Positions 1 through 8,558 are shown, counted from the stretch's first letter. The stretch: 20,533 bases of DNA from CAZTDU01 sp050248795 (GCA_050248795.1 JBFWRS010000054.1:1-20533); one strand, 5' to 3'. A program made the numbers and translations. The notes: a model not told the origin generated them from the letters alone.

Positions 1-1444
1 CCGGGTCGCCCGCCTCGACGAACACGTCCCAGGCGAAGCGCGTCGCGGCGACGTCGCCGCCGGCTTCGCGCCAGCGCAGGATGTGGCCCATGACATTGTC
101 TTCGCGCCGGTTGGCGGGGTTGGCGCCCTCGAACTGGCCATGGCCGCGCGCGGCGTTGTTGGTGCAGGTGCAGAACACCTCGCGCGTCACCGGGTGCGGC
201 ACGATCCACTCGGGGCGGTCCATCCTCGTCGCTCCCAGCGCATCGGCCGCGAAGCGCGCGCGGATCACGACATCGCCCTGGTCGCGAAAGCCGTTCGCCG
301 CGGTCAGCAGGCCTTGTCCATGTACCAGCGGCAGCCAGGCGCCGCTACCGTCGGCGTCAAAGCGCGCGACGTAAAGCGTGCCGTGATCCAGCAGGTCGCG
401 ATTGGCCGCGCGATCGGCCGGGTTCCACGGCTTCGCGGTGACGAATTTGTAGATGTATTCGAAGGCGCGGTCGTCGCCCAGGTAGAAGGCGAGCCGGCCA
501 TCGGCGCCAACCGCGCAGGCCGCGCCCTCGTGCGCCATGCGCCCGAGCGCGGTGCGCTTCACCGGCACGGACTGCGCATCGTAGGGGTCGATCTCCACTA
601 CCCAGCCGAAGCGGTTCGGCTCGTGCGGGTGCTTCGAAGCGTCGAAGCGTTCGTCGTGCTCCTGCCAGCGGTAAGGCCGGCCCTTGTCGGTGTAGCCGAA
701 GCGGCGCTGGTCGGCAGGCACCTCGCCCGGGTAGACGAAGTTGTACTGCACGTTCTCTTCGCAGGTAAGGTAAGTGCCCCAGGGCGTCCAGCCGTGCGCA
801 CAGCCGCCGAAGGTGCCGAGCACGGTGCGCCCCTCAGGGTCCGCCGCGGTGCGCATCGCGGCGTGGCCGGCGGCAGGCCCCGAAATGCGGCAAGCGGTGC
901 GCGCATGGATGCGCCGCGCGTAGCGCGACGGACGCACCACTTCCCAGCGGCCCTGGCGCAGCGCGACCTCGATCACGGACACGCCTACCGCGTGCTGGCC
1001 CTTCGCGACCTCGTCCGCGCTCCAGGACGCGAGTCCGGCCGGATACAGCAGCCGCACGTCGGCGTACTCGTGGTTGATCGCGAGCAGGCCGTGCGAGGAA
1101 TTCGCCTTGCCGCGCGGCAGCGGAAAGAAATGCATGCCGTCGTGGTGCATGCCGGACTGCAGCGCCTGGTCCGCCGCGGAGTTCGAGGCATCGGGCTTCC
1201 ACGCCGGCATGCCGGCGGCAGACCCCACTGCATCGCCCCAGCGGTAGAGCACCCGCGCCTCGTACTCCGGCGGCACGCGCAGCGCGTCGTCAGACGATAC
1301 GGCGACAGGCGTGAAGCCGATCGCAGGAGACGATCTGCGCGCGGCGTGACCCGGCAGCGCGCCGGCGAGCCCGAGCGCAAGCGCGCCCTTGAGCACATCA
1401 CGGCGCGACAGACGCGCGGCCAGCACCTCCTGGAACGTGTTCAT
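1..1444 (-). CDS. phoX: PhoX-family alkaline phosphatase (DUF839), Tat-exported; 3' end cut by window edge
   Basis: The reverse frame stays open from an ATG at 1444 to the window edge, giving 481 residues without a stop. The N-terminus carries a twin-arginine signal (SRRDVLKG at residues 13-20, then a hydrophobic stretch ending near GHAARR), so the protein should be exported folded. Family-typical blocks follow: VLYRWGD, SGMHHDGMHFFPLP, GLLAINHEY, then GTFGGCAHGWTPWGTYLTCE with the Cys (about residue 213) known to be a metal ligand in PhoX. The family hydrolyses phosphate esters in the periplasm using iron and calcium. A purine-rich CCGGGGAGACC precedes the ATG, and GATAAT at about 1470 on the minus strand is a possible -10 box. 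The C-terminal part lies outside the window, so completeness cannot be judged. No Pho box was recognised. Confidence 0.9.
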   Translation of the reverse strand, partial: MNTFQEVLAARLSRRDVLKGALALGLAGALPGHAARRSSPAIGFTPVAVSSDDALRVPPEYEARVLYRWGDAVGSAAGMPAWKPDASNSAADQALQSGMHHDGMHFFPLPRGKANSSHGLLAINHEYADVRLLYPAGLASWSADEVAKGQHAVGVSVIEVALRQGRWEVVRPSRYARRIHARTACRISGPAAGHAAMRTAADPEGRTVLGTFGGCAHGWTPWGTYLTCEENVQYNFVYPGEVPADQRRFGYTDKGRPYRWQEHDERFDASKHPHEPNRFGWVVEIDPYDAQSVPVKRTALGRMAHEGAACAVGADGRLAFYLGDDRAFEYIYKFVTAKPWNPADRAANRDLLDHGTLYVARFDADGSGAWLPLVHGQGLLTAANGFRDQGDVVIRARFAADALGATRMDRPEWIVPHPVTREVFCTCTNNAARGHGQFEGANPANRREDNVMGHILRWREAGGDVAATRFAWDVFVEAGDP

Positions 1445-1542
1445 GGTCTCCCCGGGGAAGGGGCGATTATCGCTCAGCCCGCGGGACCCGCTTCAGCGGT
1501 TCACATGTTTCTCGGAGTTCCGCGCACGTCCCGGAAACGGCG

Positions 1543-1561
1543 CACCGGGCACCGCCCGGTG
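1543..1561 (-). terminator. GC-rich hairpin downstream of the DUF302 gene
   Basis: Perfect 8-bp inverted repeat CACCGGGC / GCCCGGTG with a 3-nt loop, 22 nt past the stop of the DUF302 gene and before the phoX start. There is no clear T-run after it on the minus strand, so it is only a candidate terminator or attenuator. Confidence 0.35.
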
Positions 1562-1582
1562 ACCGCGAACAAGAAATTCGTA

Positions 1583-2047
1583 TTACCGGGCGAGGGCTTC
1601 GGCAGCGAAAGCCTGCAGCGCCTTTGCCATGCCTGCAGCCGCCGGACATTCCGATACCGCGTGGCGCCTGGCGACGTATGCCGGGGCGTTATAGCCGAGC
1701 CAGGACTGTCCCGCAGCGTCTTCCCAGGCCAGCGCCTTTACCGGCAGGTCGATGCCTACCGACTGCGCGCACTCCATGAACGGCGTGCCGCCCTGCGGAT
1801 TGCCGAAGATCAGCAGTTCGGTCGGGCGCAGGGTCTTGCCGATCTTCGCGGCGCCTGCGGCGTGGTCGACGCGCGCGAAGATGGTCATTCCCTTCTTCTT
1901 CACCACAGACTCGAAGCGGTCCATCGTTTCCTTCGACTTGTACGGGCTCTTCAGCGCGACCAGTCCGTCTGCCGCTGCAACCGGCAACGCCGCGACGGCG
2001 AGCATTGCGAATGCGACAGAACATAGTGTACGGTGGACTGCATTCAT
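1583..2047 (-). CDS. Exported DUF302 domain protein
   Basis: A 154-residue protein. The start at 2047 is chosen over a longer open frame (to 2131) because AAGGAG lies 7 nt upstream and the protein then begins with a clean signal peptide (MNAVHRTLC..., hydrophobic core, cleavage near VAAADG). The mature part is a single DUF302 domain with its hallmark LLIFGNPQGGTPFMECAQ followed by LPVKALAWED and a WLGYN block. The domain's biochemical role is not established; it is often seen in exported proteins of proteobacteria near redox or stress genes. It is followed at a distance by phoX on the same strand. A GTAAGGATT box 83 nt upstream of the start resembles one before the DUF3179 gene. Confidence 0.85.
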   Translation of the reverse strand: MNAVHRTLCSVAFAMLAVAALPVAAADGLVALKSPYKSKETMDRFESVVKKKGMTIFARVDHAAGAAKIGKTLRPTELLIFGNPQGGTPFMECAQSVGIDLPVKALAWEDAAGQSWLGYNAPAYVARRHAVSECPAAAGMAKALQAFAAEALAR

Positions 2048-2111
2048 GTGGGGCTCCTTGGTGTACGGAAATGGACTGCATCGACTGGCCGGCCGAACCG
2101 GCCCTTGTGCT

Positions 2112-2138
2112 AAGTCGCCGCTCGTGGCCAATCCTTAC
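2112..2138 (-). promoter_or_regulatory. Candidate ECF-type promoter of the DUF302 gene
   Basis: On the minus strand GTAAGGATT (2138-2130) is followed after 12 nt by CGACTT (2117-2112). The same -35-like 9-mer occurs upstream of the DUF3179 gene with a GGTCTT 13 nt later. The placement before the DUF302 start is suitable. Assignment to the ECF sigma factor in this window is inference. Confidence 0.3.
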
Positions 2139-2169
2139 GCCCCGCCGAAGACCGGTTTGGCAGCCCTGC

Positions 2170-3390
2170 CTATCCGGCCCGGTCCTCGACCAGGGCCGAC
2201 ACGATGCTGACTTCGCTATGGAGGGTGCGATGCACCGGGCAGCGGTCAGCGATCTCGAGCAATCGCGCGCGCTGGGCGTCGTCCAGCGCGCCCTCGATGC
2301 GGATCTCGCGCTGGATGCGGTCGATGCGGCCTTCCTTCGTTTCGCACTCTGCACAGTCGGTGGCGTGGATCTTCTCGTGCCGCAGGTCCACGCTGACGCG
2401 CTCGAGCGGCCACTTCTTCTGCGCCGCGTACATGCGCATGGTCATCGACGTGCAGGCACCGAGCGCGGCAAGCAGCAATTCGTAGGGCGACGGCCCGGAG
2501 TCGGCGCCGCCGATGGCCACCGGTTCGTCCGCGCGCAACCGGTGCCTGCCGGCGAGTATCAGTTGCGCAAAGCGCCCCTCGCCGGTCTCGGCGACGCGCA
2601 CGCCCTGCACCGGCGCGTCGCTCGCCGGCAGCGGATCGAGGTAACGCGAGGCCCACGCGGCGAGCACGTCGGCGACGTACGCCGCATGCGCCTGGCTGGT
2701 CAGCAGGTGGTCGGCATCGTCCAGCGATACGAAGCTCTTCGGGTGCCTTGCCGCCATGAAGATCTGCGCTGCGTTGTCGATGTCGACCATGGTGTCGCGC
2801 GGCGAGTGGAACACCATCAGCGCCTTGCCGAGCGCGCGAATCGCCTCTGCCGGGCGCTGCGACTGCAGGTCGTCGAGGAAAGCCTGTCGCACGCGAAACG
2901 GCCTGCCGCCGATGTTGACCTCGGCCTCGCCTCGCGCCTCGATCTCGGCGCGGCCCGGCTCTACCAGCCGGGCGACGTGCGCGGGCTCGAAGGGCGCGGC
3001 GATCGTCGCCACTGCGCGCGCCTCGGGCACGCGCGCCGCGGCAGCCAGCACCGCCGCGCCGCCCAGGCTGTGGCCGATGAGGAGCTGCGGCGCGGCGCGG
3101 TTGGCGCGCAGCCAGTCGGCGGCGGCGACCAGGTCGTCGATGTTGGACGAGAAGCCGGTCTCGGCGAATTCGCCTTCGCTCATGCCGAGTCCGGTGAAAT
3201 CGAAGCGCAGCGTGGCGATGCCGTGCGCAGCGAGCGCGCGTGCGATGTACGCCGCAGCCTTCGAATCCTTGGAACAGGTGAAGCAGTGCGCGAACAGCGC
3301 GTATGCGCGCGGCGCCTCGGGCGGGGAATCGAGCAATGCGGCGAGTTCGTGGCCCTGCGAACCCGGGATGCGTATCGAAACGCTCTTCAT
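2170..3390 (-). CDS. Bifunctional alpha/beta hydrolase - OsmC family protein
   Basis: A 406-residue fusion. Residues 1-250 form an alpha/beta hydrolase: nucleophile elbow GHSLGG (Ser108), Asp199 in HSPRDTMV and His228 in DADHLL complete a triad, and HCFTCSKD near residue 35 is the oxyanion region. Residues 265-400 form an OsmC/Ohr-like domain with its two conserved cysteines, Cys313 in LGACTSMT and Cys384 in DRCPVHRTL, used in this family for thiol-based peroxide reduction. The two-domain architecture is known in proteobacteria; the substrate is not established. An additional CAEC pair at 346-349 sits in the OsmC part. No signal peptide, so cytoplasmic. GAGGAGACACGC directly before the ATG supports the start. 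Confidence 0.9.
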   Translation of the reverse strand: MKSVSIRIPGSQGHELAALLDSPPEAPRAYALFAHCFTCSKDSKAAAYIARALAAHGIATLRFDFTGLGMSEGEFAETGFSSNIDDLVAAADWLRANRAAPQLLIGHSLGGAAVLAAAARVPEARAVATIAAPFEPAHVARLVEPGRAEIEARGEAEVNIGGRPFRVRQAFLDDLQSQRPAEAIRALGKALMVFHSPRDTMVDIDNAAQIFMAARHPKSFVSLDDADHLLTSQAHAAYVADVLAAWASRYLDPLPASDAPVQGVRVAETGEGRFAQLILAGRHRLRADEPVAIGGADSGPSPYELLLAALGACTSMTMRMYAAQKKWPLERVSVDLRHEKIHATDCAECETKEGRIDRIQREIRIEGALDDAQRARLLEIADRCPVHRTLHSEVSIVSALVEDRAG

Positions 3391-3552
3391 GCGTGTCTCC
3401 TCTACCGCGGGTTATTGCGGAACCGCACCACGCGGCGGCTGTACGGACAGCGAGCGTACCAGTCCTTGCGGCAAGAATCCGGTCGCGCCAGCGCGCACGG
3501 ATGGCGTACCTGCCGCCCGTGCGCGCTGCAGTGTTGTGGTACTTCGTCGCTG

Positions 3553-3816
3553 CTAGTGCGCGGGAACCCAGATCTTCTGGTCGCCGGAGATGATGCGTAC
3601 GGCGTCCTTGACACTCACCATGTCTTTCTGCTTCGTCGCCATGGCGTCGAAGCGCTTCTCGACGGCCGCCATGAACTTCGCCTTCGATACCATGCCCGCC
3701 TGCGCCTGGCATTCCTTGGCGATCAGGTCTTCCAACTGGCGGGAATTGTCCGCCAGGGACGGTGCCGCGAAGGCAAGGCCCATCACTGCTGCAGTTGCGA
3801 TCTTTGCAAGGTTCAT
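3553..3816 (-). CDS. Small exported protein with a degenerate EF-hand-like segment
   Basis: An 87-residue protein. The start at 3816 is preferred over an upstream ATG at 3990 because a purine-rich GGAGAGGAAG precedes it and the N-terminus is then a typical signal peptide (MNLAKIATAAVMGLAFAAPSLA-DN). The mature part is charged and helical; VSKAKFMAAVEKRFDAM followed by a short loop and a second helix (VSVKDAVRIIS) recalls the EF-hand-like small exported proteins of betaproteobacteria, but the loop lacks the acidic calcium ligands. One Cys is present in the mature protein. I do not recognise a function. It lies 162 bp upstream of the hydrolase-OsmC gene on the same strand and diverges from the cyclase gene. 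Confidence 0.75.
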   Translation of the reverse strand: MNLAKIATAAVMGLAFAAPSLADNSRQLEDLIAKECQAQAGMVSKAKFMAAVEKRFDAMATKQKDMVSVKDAVRIISGDQKIWVPAH

Positions 3817-3998
3817 TTTTCTTCCTCTCCATGTAAGGTGAGAATGTGGTGCCCGACCCATGTCCGGCACGCCGCGACGAAGACTGGCGGTGCTCATCTG
3901 TCGGCTCGCGTCTTGGGAGATTCGAATGAAGAGTACGTACAGGCGCAGGGACAACACGTAGTGCGCGCCCGGCTGCCGTCCGTGCGACATGATCCGAC

Positions 3999-5369
3999 AT
4001 GAGCTCGCCGCCCCCGCAATCCGCTCCGGTGCTGGGCTGGCTTGGCCAGTGGCGCAGCCGCCCCGAAGCGCGACTTCCGGCTCGCGTGACCCGCGCGCTC
4101 GCCGAGCTGCGCCGCCGCAGCGAAATCCTCATCGGTTGGGTGCAGGCCGCCCTGGTCGCGGTGCTCGGTGCGCTGTACCTCGTCGCACCCGACACGTCCC
4201 CGCCGGACGCCGCGTTCCGTCCGGTGCCCTGGGCGCTCGGGATCTACGCTGCATTCACGCTGGCGCGCCTGGTCCTGGCCTACCGCGGCCGGCTCTCGGC
4301 CACGCTGAAGATCGTGTCCGTGCTGGTGGACGTGTCGATGCTGATGGTGACCATCTGGAGCTTCCACATCCAGTACGGCCAGCCAGCCGCGTTCTATCTC
4401 AAGGCGCCGACGCTGCTTTACGTGTTCATCTTCATCGTGCTGCGCGCGCTGACGATCACCCCCGCCTACGTGCTCTTCACCGGGATTGCGGCGGCGTCCG
4501 GCTGGCTGGTGCTGCTCGGCTATGCGCTCGCCGAACCGGGCGGGGCGGCGCTGGTTACGCGCGACTACGTCGAGTACATGAGCTCGGCGAAGATCCTCAT
4601 CGGCGGAGAGATCGATCGCGTGCTGTCGATCCTGTTCGTGACGCTGGTGCTGTCGGTATCGGTTGCGCGCGCCCGGCAACTGCTGTTTCGCGCGGTCGGC
4701 GAGCAGGCGGCGTCGGCCCAGCTCGCGCGCTTCTTCCCTGCCGAAGTAGCCGAGCGGCTGGCACAGGCCGACGAACTGCTGACGCCCGGGGACGGCGAAC
4801 AACGCGAGGCCGCGGCGATGTTCATCGACTTGCGCGGGTTCACGCATCTCGCCGCGAAACTGCCGCCGGCGCAGCTGATCGACCTGCTGCGCGAGTACCA
4901 GCGCATTGCGGTGCCGATCGTCCATGCGCACCACGGCAGCGTCGCGACCTACCTGGGCGACGGCATCATGGTCACGTTCGGGGCCACGCGCGACTCGCCG
5001 GCCTACTGCGCCGACGCCATGCGCTGCGCCTCCAGCCTCATCGCGGCGCTCGGCCAATGGGCCCGACAGCGCGAGGCAGCCGGCCTGCCGGCGCCCGGCG
5101 TCGGCATCGGCCTGGACGCCGGCACCGTCACCTGTGGAGTAGTCGGGCACGATGGCCGGCTGGAGTACACGATCATCGGCGACGCGGTGAACCGCGCGGC
5201 CAAACTGCAGAACCAGACCAAGATCGAGGGGGTAATGGGCCTTGCCACCAGGCACAGCCTCGAGCAGGCGAAACTGCAGGGCTACGTCCCGGCAAGCCGG
5301 TGTCGGATCCTGCCAGGGCGCGTTGTGGCAGGCATCGACGGCAAAGTCACGCTCGTGGTAATTGCCTAG
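3999..5369 (+). CDS. Membrane-bound class III adenylate/guanylate cyclase
   Basis: A 456-residue protein with about six hydrophobic segments (roughly 43-62, 77-95, 103-122, 137-152, 155-176, 207-224) followed by a cytoplasmic class III nucleotide cyclase domain (about 265-455). The two metal-binding aspartates are visible: Asp277 in FIDLRGFTHL and Asp321 in YLGDGIMVTFG. The transition-state Asn is Asn398 in IGDAVNRAAKL, but the usual Arg four residues later is Lys402, and the position of the purine-selecting Lys before the second Asp is Thr317. So substrate choice between ATP and GTP cannot be read with confidence. No strong ribosome site precedes the ATG. It converges with the GGDEF-EAL gene, with stops only 4 bp apart. 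Confidence 0.88.
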   Translation: MSSPPPQSAPVLGWLGQWRSRPEARLPARVTRALAELRRRSEILIGWVQAALVAVLGALYLVAPDTSPPDAAFRPVPWALGIYAAFTLARLVLAYRGRLSATLKIVSVLVDVSMLMVTIWSFHIQYGQPAAFYLKAPTLLYVFIFIVLRALTITPAYVLFTGIAAASGWLVLLGYALAEPGGAALVTRDYVEYMSSAKILIGGEIDRVLSILFVTLVLSVSVARARQLLFRAVGEQAASAQLARFFPAEVAERLAQADELLTPGDGEQREAAAMFIDLRGFTHLAAKLPPAQLIDLLREYQRIAVPIVHAHHGSVATYLGDGIMVTFGATRDSPAYCADAMRCASSLIAALGQWARQREAAGLPAPGVGIGLDAGTVTCGVVGHDGRLEYTIIGDAVNRAAKLQNQTKIEGVMGLATRHSLEQAKLQGYVPASRCRILPGRVVAGIDGKVTLVVIA

Positions 5370-5373
5370 CCGG

Positions 5374-7518
5374 TTACGCGTGGACCGGCGACCGCCTCAC
5401 CAGCTCCGGTACGCTGGATTCCCCGCCGCAGCGCCCATCGGCCATCCATGCCGACTCGAACTCCGCCGCCGCCAAGGGCTTCGAAAAGATGTACCCCTGC
5501 ACTTCGTCGCAATGCCGGCGGCGGAGAAAGCTTAGCTGAAGCTCGGTCTCCACGCCCTCGGCAACCACCTTGCAGCCCAGCGCCTGTCCGAGCCTCAGGA
5601 TGGCGTCGCACAGGGTCCCCGAGGTCGGGTCGACGCCGATGTCGTCGACGAACGATTTGTCTATCTTGATCGCGTCCACGGCGAACCGCTTCAGGTACGC
5701 GAGCGAAGAGTAGCCGGTGCCGAAATCGTCGATAGACACGCTGACACCCAGCGCGCGCAGGCGCGCAAGCGTGGCGGCGGTACGAGCCACATCCTTCATC
5801 GCCGCCGATTCCGTCACTTCGACCTCGATAAGGGCTGCATCGATTGCCGCCGTCTTCATCGCGCGTTCCAGTCGATCCGCCAGGTCGGACAGCGCGAACT
5901 GGCGCGCCGACAGATTCACCGCCAGCGGCGGCGCCCAACCGTACCGGTCGATCCATCCGCGGATCAGACCGCATGCGTCGGCGAGAACACGCTCTCCGAT
6001 CTGCACGATGAACCCGGATGACTCCGCAAGCGGGATGAACTCCGTCGGCGACACCAGGCCGCGCTCCGGGTGCCGCCAGCGCACCAGTACCTCCGCCCCC
6101 GCAAGGTGGCTGCCGCCGTCGGCGTCCAGCGCGAATTTCGGCTGCAGAACCGGGAAGAACTCGCCAGCAGCGATGCCGCGTTCCAGGTCCCGACGCAGTG
6201 CCTGCCGGGATCTCGCCTCGTCTGCGAAGGCGGGGGCGTAGAACTCATACTGCGCCGCGTCTTCTGCACGCGTACGGGCGAGCGCTAGCTCCGCTTCGTT
6301 CACCAGCGAGTGGGCGTCCAGTGTTGCCACTACGGCGTTCGCTATGCCAATCCTTGCAGCCAGCGAGAATCTCGCGGCTTCGTTCAGCGCGCAGCCGGAG
6401 GCGACTGCCTCGAGCAGCCGCTCCGCGACTTCGGCCGCTTTGCCCGGCTCAAACTCGCCGTTGGTACGCACGATGGCGAACCGATCGGCGCCAAAATGCG
6501 CGACGAAATCGCCCGGCCTTGCGGCCTCCCTGAGCCTGGCGGCCAACTGGACCAGCAGTTCGTCACCGCGAGCGGTGCCGAAGCTCGCATTGAACACCCG
6601 AAACTGCTCCAGGTTGAGCAGGTACAGCGACACTGTGCCTGCCCGTTCCGTCCGCAGACGCTCCAGATGCTCGAGCAGCGCGGTCCGGTTCGGCAGTCCG
6701 GTCAGGGGATCATGATGCGTCGCATAGTGCGCGCGTTCCTCGGCTATCGCGAGATCGCGCCGCTTGGATGCGACGACCCGCTCGAGCAGGTCATTGTGCG
6801 CGGCGACCAAGTCGCCGATCTCGTCCCGGCGCCGGGTCAGCACGGCAAAGCGATCCGCTTCCTGCGGTTCCCTTGCAGCCCGGAGCGAACTCTCGCGCAG
6901 CCTGAGCACCGGGCGCAGCAACAGGCCATGCAGCACCAGCATCGTCCCGACGGTCACGACGAGCACGATGATGACGACTAACCCGGCGATACGAAGCATG
7001 AATGCGCGCACCTCGCCGGGAACCTCAGCAGTATCCACTCGAGCGGCGATCCTGACCCCTGTCTCGCTGGGCCAGGCGAAGTCGAGGCGCCTTCCCTCGA
7101 CGTAGTATTGTGCGCCCGCGCCCATGGGCGCCGCTCGCGCCATGGCATGCTCCAGACCGACCGACTCGCCGGCCGCCGCAAGCCGGGAGCCGTCCGCGCC
7201 TTCGACCAGCACGCCTTCGATCCCGTACTTGCCGATGGTGTTCTCGATTCCAGCCTGGATCAGTCCGGGCTGCCGGCCGTAGCTCGCCACTGCAAGCGTC
7301 GGCTCCAGCGCGATGATCGCCGCGTCCACGCGCTGCGCGATCAAGCCATCTTCATGTCGCCGGGCCGACGGCACGAGGATCGCGCTCTCGATCGCCAGAA
7401 TCAGGACGAACACCGCAGCCGCGATCTTCCAGCACAGCTTGCAGGCGAACAAGCCGCCCCATCCGTTTCGCCCCGAACCGGTGACTGCGCGGATTCCTGC
7501 ATCGCGACGCGGGTTCAT
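5374..7518 (-). CDS. Membrane GGDEF-EAL protein, probable c-di-GMP phosphodiesterase
   Basis: A 714-residue protein: membrane helix at about 31-50, a periplasmic sensor region (51-175), a second helix (176-200), a HAMP-like linker (200-250), GGDEF domain (266-425) and EAL domain (440-690). The GGDEF signature is GADRF (343-347), so diguanylate cyclase activity is probably lost, although HHDPLTGLPNR is kept. The EAL domain shows the catalytic set: Glu476 in EVL, Asn535, Glu570 in VTES, Asp597-Asp598 in DDFGTGYSSL, Lys618, Glu654 in AEGVE and Gln674. It is therefore expected to cleave cyclic di-GMP. CCGGAGCGCC precedes the ATG. The small exported peptide gene ends 36 bp upstream on the same strand, suggesting co-transcription. 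Confidence 0.92.
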   Translation of the reverse strand: MNPRRDAGIRAVTGSGRNGWGGLFACKLCWKIAAAVFVLILAIESAILVPSARRHEDGLIAQRVDAAIIALEPTLAVASYGRQPGLIQAGIENTIGKYGIEGVLVEGADGSRLAAAGESVGLEHAMARAAPMGAGAQYYVEGRRLDFAWPSETGVRIAARVDTAEVPGEVRAFMLRIAGLVVIIVLVVTVGTMLVLHGLLLRPVLRLRESSLRAAREPQEADRFAVLTRRRDEIGDLVAAHNDLLERVVASKRRDLAIAEERAHYATHHDPLTGLPNRTALLEHLERLRTERAGTVSLYLLNLEQFRVFNASFGTARGDELLVQLAARLREAARPGDFVAHFGADRFAIVRTNGEFEPGKAAEVAERLLEAVASGCALNEAARFSLAARIGIANAVVATLDAHSLVNEAELALARTRAEDAAQYEFYAPAFADEARSRQALRRDLERGIAAGEFFPVLQPKFALDADGGSHLAGAEVLVRWRHPERGLVSPTEFIPLAESSGFIVQIGERVLADACGLIRGWIDRYGWAPPLAVNLSARQFALSDLADRLERAMKTAAIDAALIEVEVTESAAMKDVARTAATLARLRALGVSVSIDDFGTGYSSLAYLKRFAVDAIKIDKSFVDDIGVDPTSGTLCDAILRLGQALGCKVVAEGVETELQLSFLRRRHCDEVQGYIFSKPLAAAEFESAWMADGRCGGESSVPELVRRSPVHA

Positions 7519-7554
7519 GGCGCTCCGGATGGAGCGTTCTTCCAGGTGCAGCGC

Positions 7555-7734
7555 TCAGTACGCGGGATAGTTGAATTCGCCGCCGGCGAGCACGATTCGC
7601 TCCGAGACGACGCGGCTTTCTGGCGCCGAGGTGTAGTGCTCCGCATGGTCGTTGAAGGAAGCCACCGGGCGCGCCGACGCGGCAAACGGGATGGCGAGGC
7701 TGAGGGCGGCAACTGCGAGGATGGAACGTTTCAT
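7555..7734 (-). CDS. Small exported protein, 59 residues, function unknown
   Basis: The start at 7734 is supported by AAGGAGACACACC upstream and yields a signal peptide (MKRSILAVAALSLAIPFAASA) leaving a mature peptide of about 38 residues that ends in GGEFNYPAY. An in-frame upstream ATG at 7788 would add a non-signal-like extension and is rejected. I recognise no family. The gene is directly upstream of the GGDEF-EAL gene, whose protein has a periplasmic sensor region, so a link between the two is possible but unproven. Confidence 0.65.
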   Translation of the reverse strand: MKRSILAVAALSLAIPFAASARPVASFNDHAEHYTSAPESRVVSERIVLAGGEFNYPAY

Positions 7735-7877
7735 GGTGTGTCTCCTTGTTTGTTCGCTGTTCGGCGCGATATGCACCGTCCATGCCAATTGGACGAACCA
7801 GCCAAACGCTAGTTGCTACGGACAAATACCTACTACGCGTTTGCACGTAGTCGCCGCCGCGGCGCCATGGCAGTGTC

Positions 7878-8558
7878 CTATCCACGCAGCGCGCCAGCGA
7901 CGCTGTTCACGACGTCGGCGTCCCCGGCGACGATGCCGACGCTGCCGACCCGCAGCGCGACGACCCGGGCGTGCAAGCCTTCACGGGCAGAAACGCCGCC
8001 CGCAGCAGGCACGGGCATCACCAGCAGCGTGACCTTGCCCTGCGGAACCGCAAGGATGATGTGATGCGCGGTGCCGCCGTTGAAGGGGCAGGGCGCGATG
8101 TGCTGGATGCGGCCGATGCGCTCGATGCGCTCCAGCGGCAATGTGTCCGCCAGCACGCGGGCAGCCTCGGCCCGAGGCATCGCACCCAGCATCAGCGACT
8201 TTGCCTCGTCCCGCATGACGAACTGGATGCATGCGAGCGCCACCGGATCCTCCCGATCGCGCCAAAGCAGGAGCCCGGCCCCGGCCACCGCGGCAGCGAC
8301 CGAGGCGGCCGCGAGAAAACGCCGGCGCGAGGACATCACCGGTACCGGCAACCCTTCCAGCCGCCGCACGGCCTGCAGCAACTGGTCTTCGAAGCCCGCC
8401 GGGATCGGCACCTCGAATGCGCGCCTCAGATCGACCTCCATTTCACGATGCTCCCGCATGGACTGTGTGCAAGACGCGCATTGCAGGCGATGTACGCGCA
8501 TGGCTTGCGTCTCTCCCGTCCCGGCGAGAAGCGCGCGTCGGTACTGCAGGCAACTCAT
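7878..8558 (-). CDS. Membrane anti-sigma factor (DUF3379-like)
   Basis: A 226-residue protein starting at the ATG that overlaps the sigma-factor stop by one base (TGATG), a classical sign of translational coupling. The N-terminal cytoplasmic part has His-x3-Cys-x2-Cys (HRLQCASC), the zinc anti-sigma signature, plus an upstream Cys at residue 3. A single membrane helix follows (FLAAASVAAAVAGAGLLLW), then a periplasmic domain with APCPFNGGTAHHIIL and VTLLVMP blocks, as in DUF3379 proteins found beside ECF sigma factors. It most likely holds the sigma factor at the membrane until a periplasmic signal arrives. The family name is my recognition by pattern; the anti-sigma role also rests on gene context. 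Confidence 0.82.
   Translation of the reverse strand: MSCLQYRRALLAGTGETQAMRVHRLQCASCTQSMREHREMEVDLRRAFEVPIPAGFEDQLLQAVRRLEGLPVPVMSSRRRFLAAASVAAAVAGAGLLLWRDREDPVALACIQFVMRDEAKSLMLGAMPRAEAARVLADTLPLERIERIGRIQHIAPCPFNGGTAHHIILAVPQGKVTLLVMPVPAAGGVSAREGLHARVVALRVGSVGIVAGDADVVNSVAGALRG

Noticed and set aside
83..2026. Long plus-strand open frame of 647 codons
   Set aside because: It lies antisense to the PhoX and DUF302 genes, is rich in Arg, Ala, Val and His, has no domain, and is a by-product of high GC third positions.
2087..2103. GGCCGG/CCGGCC hairpin as a terminator of the hydrolase-OsmC gene
   Set aside because: Stem is only 6 bp, more than 60 nt past the stop, no T-run; such repeats are expected by chance in this GC-rich DNA.
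3438..3463. GTACGG and CGTACC near each other upstream of the hydrolase-OsmC gene, like a mer half-site
   Set aside because: Arms do not form a regular dyad and no TTGAC box lies at the required position.
2005..4195. Two open frames of about 650 codons, one on each strand
   Set aside because: Both overlap the clear hydrolase-OsmC fusion in other frames and have low-complexity Arg/Gly/His composition.
7832..7851. ACTACG/CGTAGT inverted repeat after the anti-sigma gene
   Set aside because: Short stem, 8-nt loop and no T-run; too weak to call a terminator.
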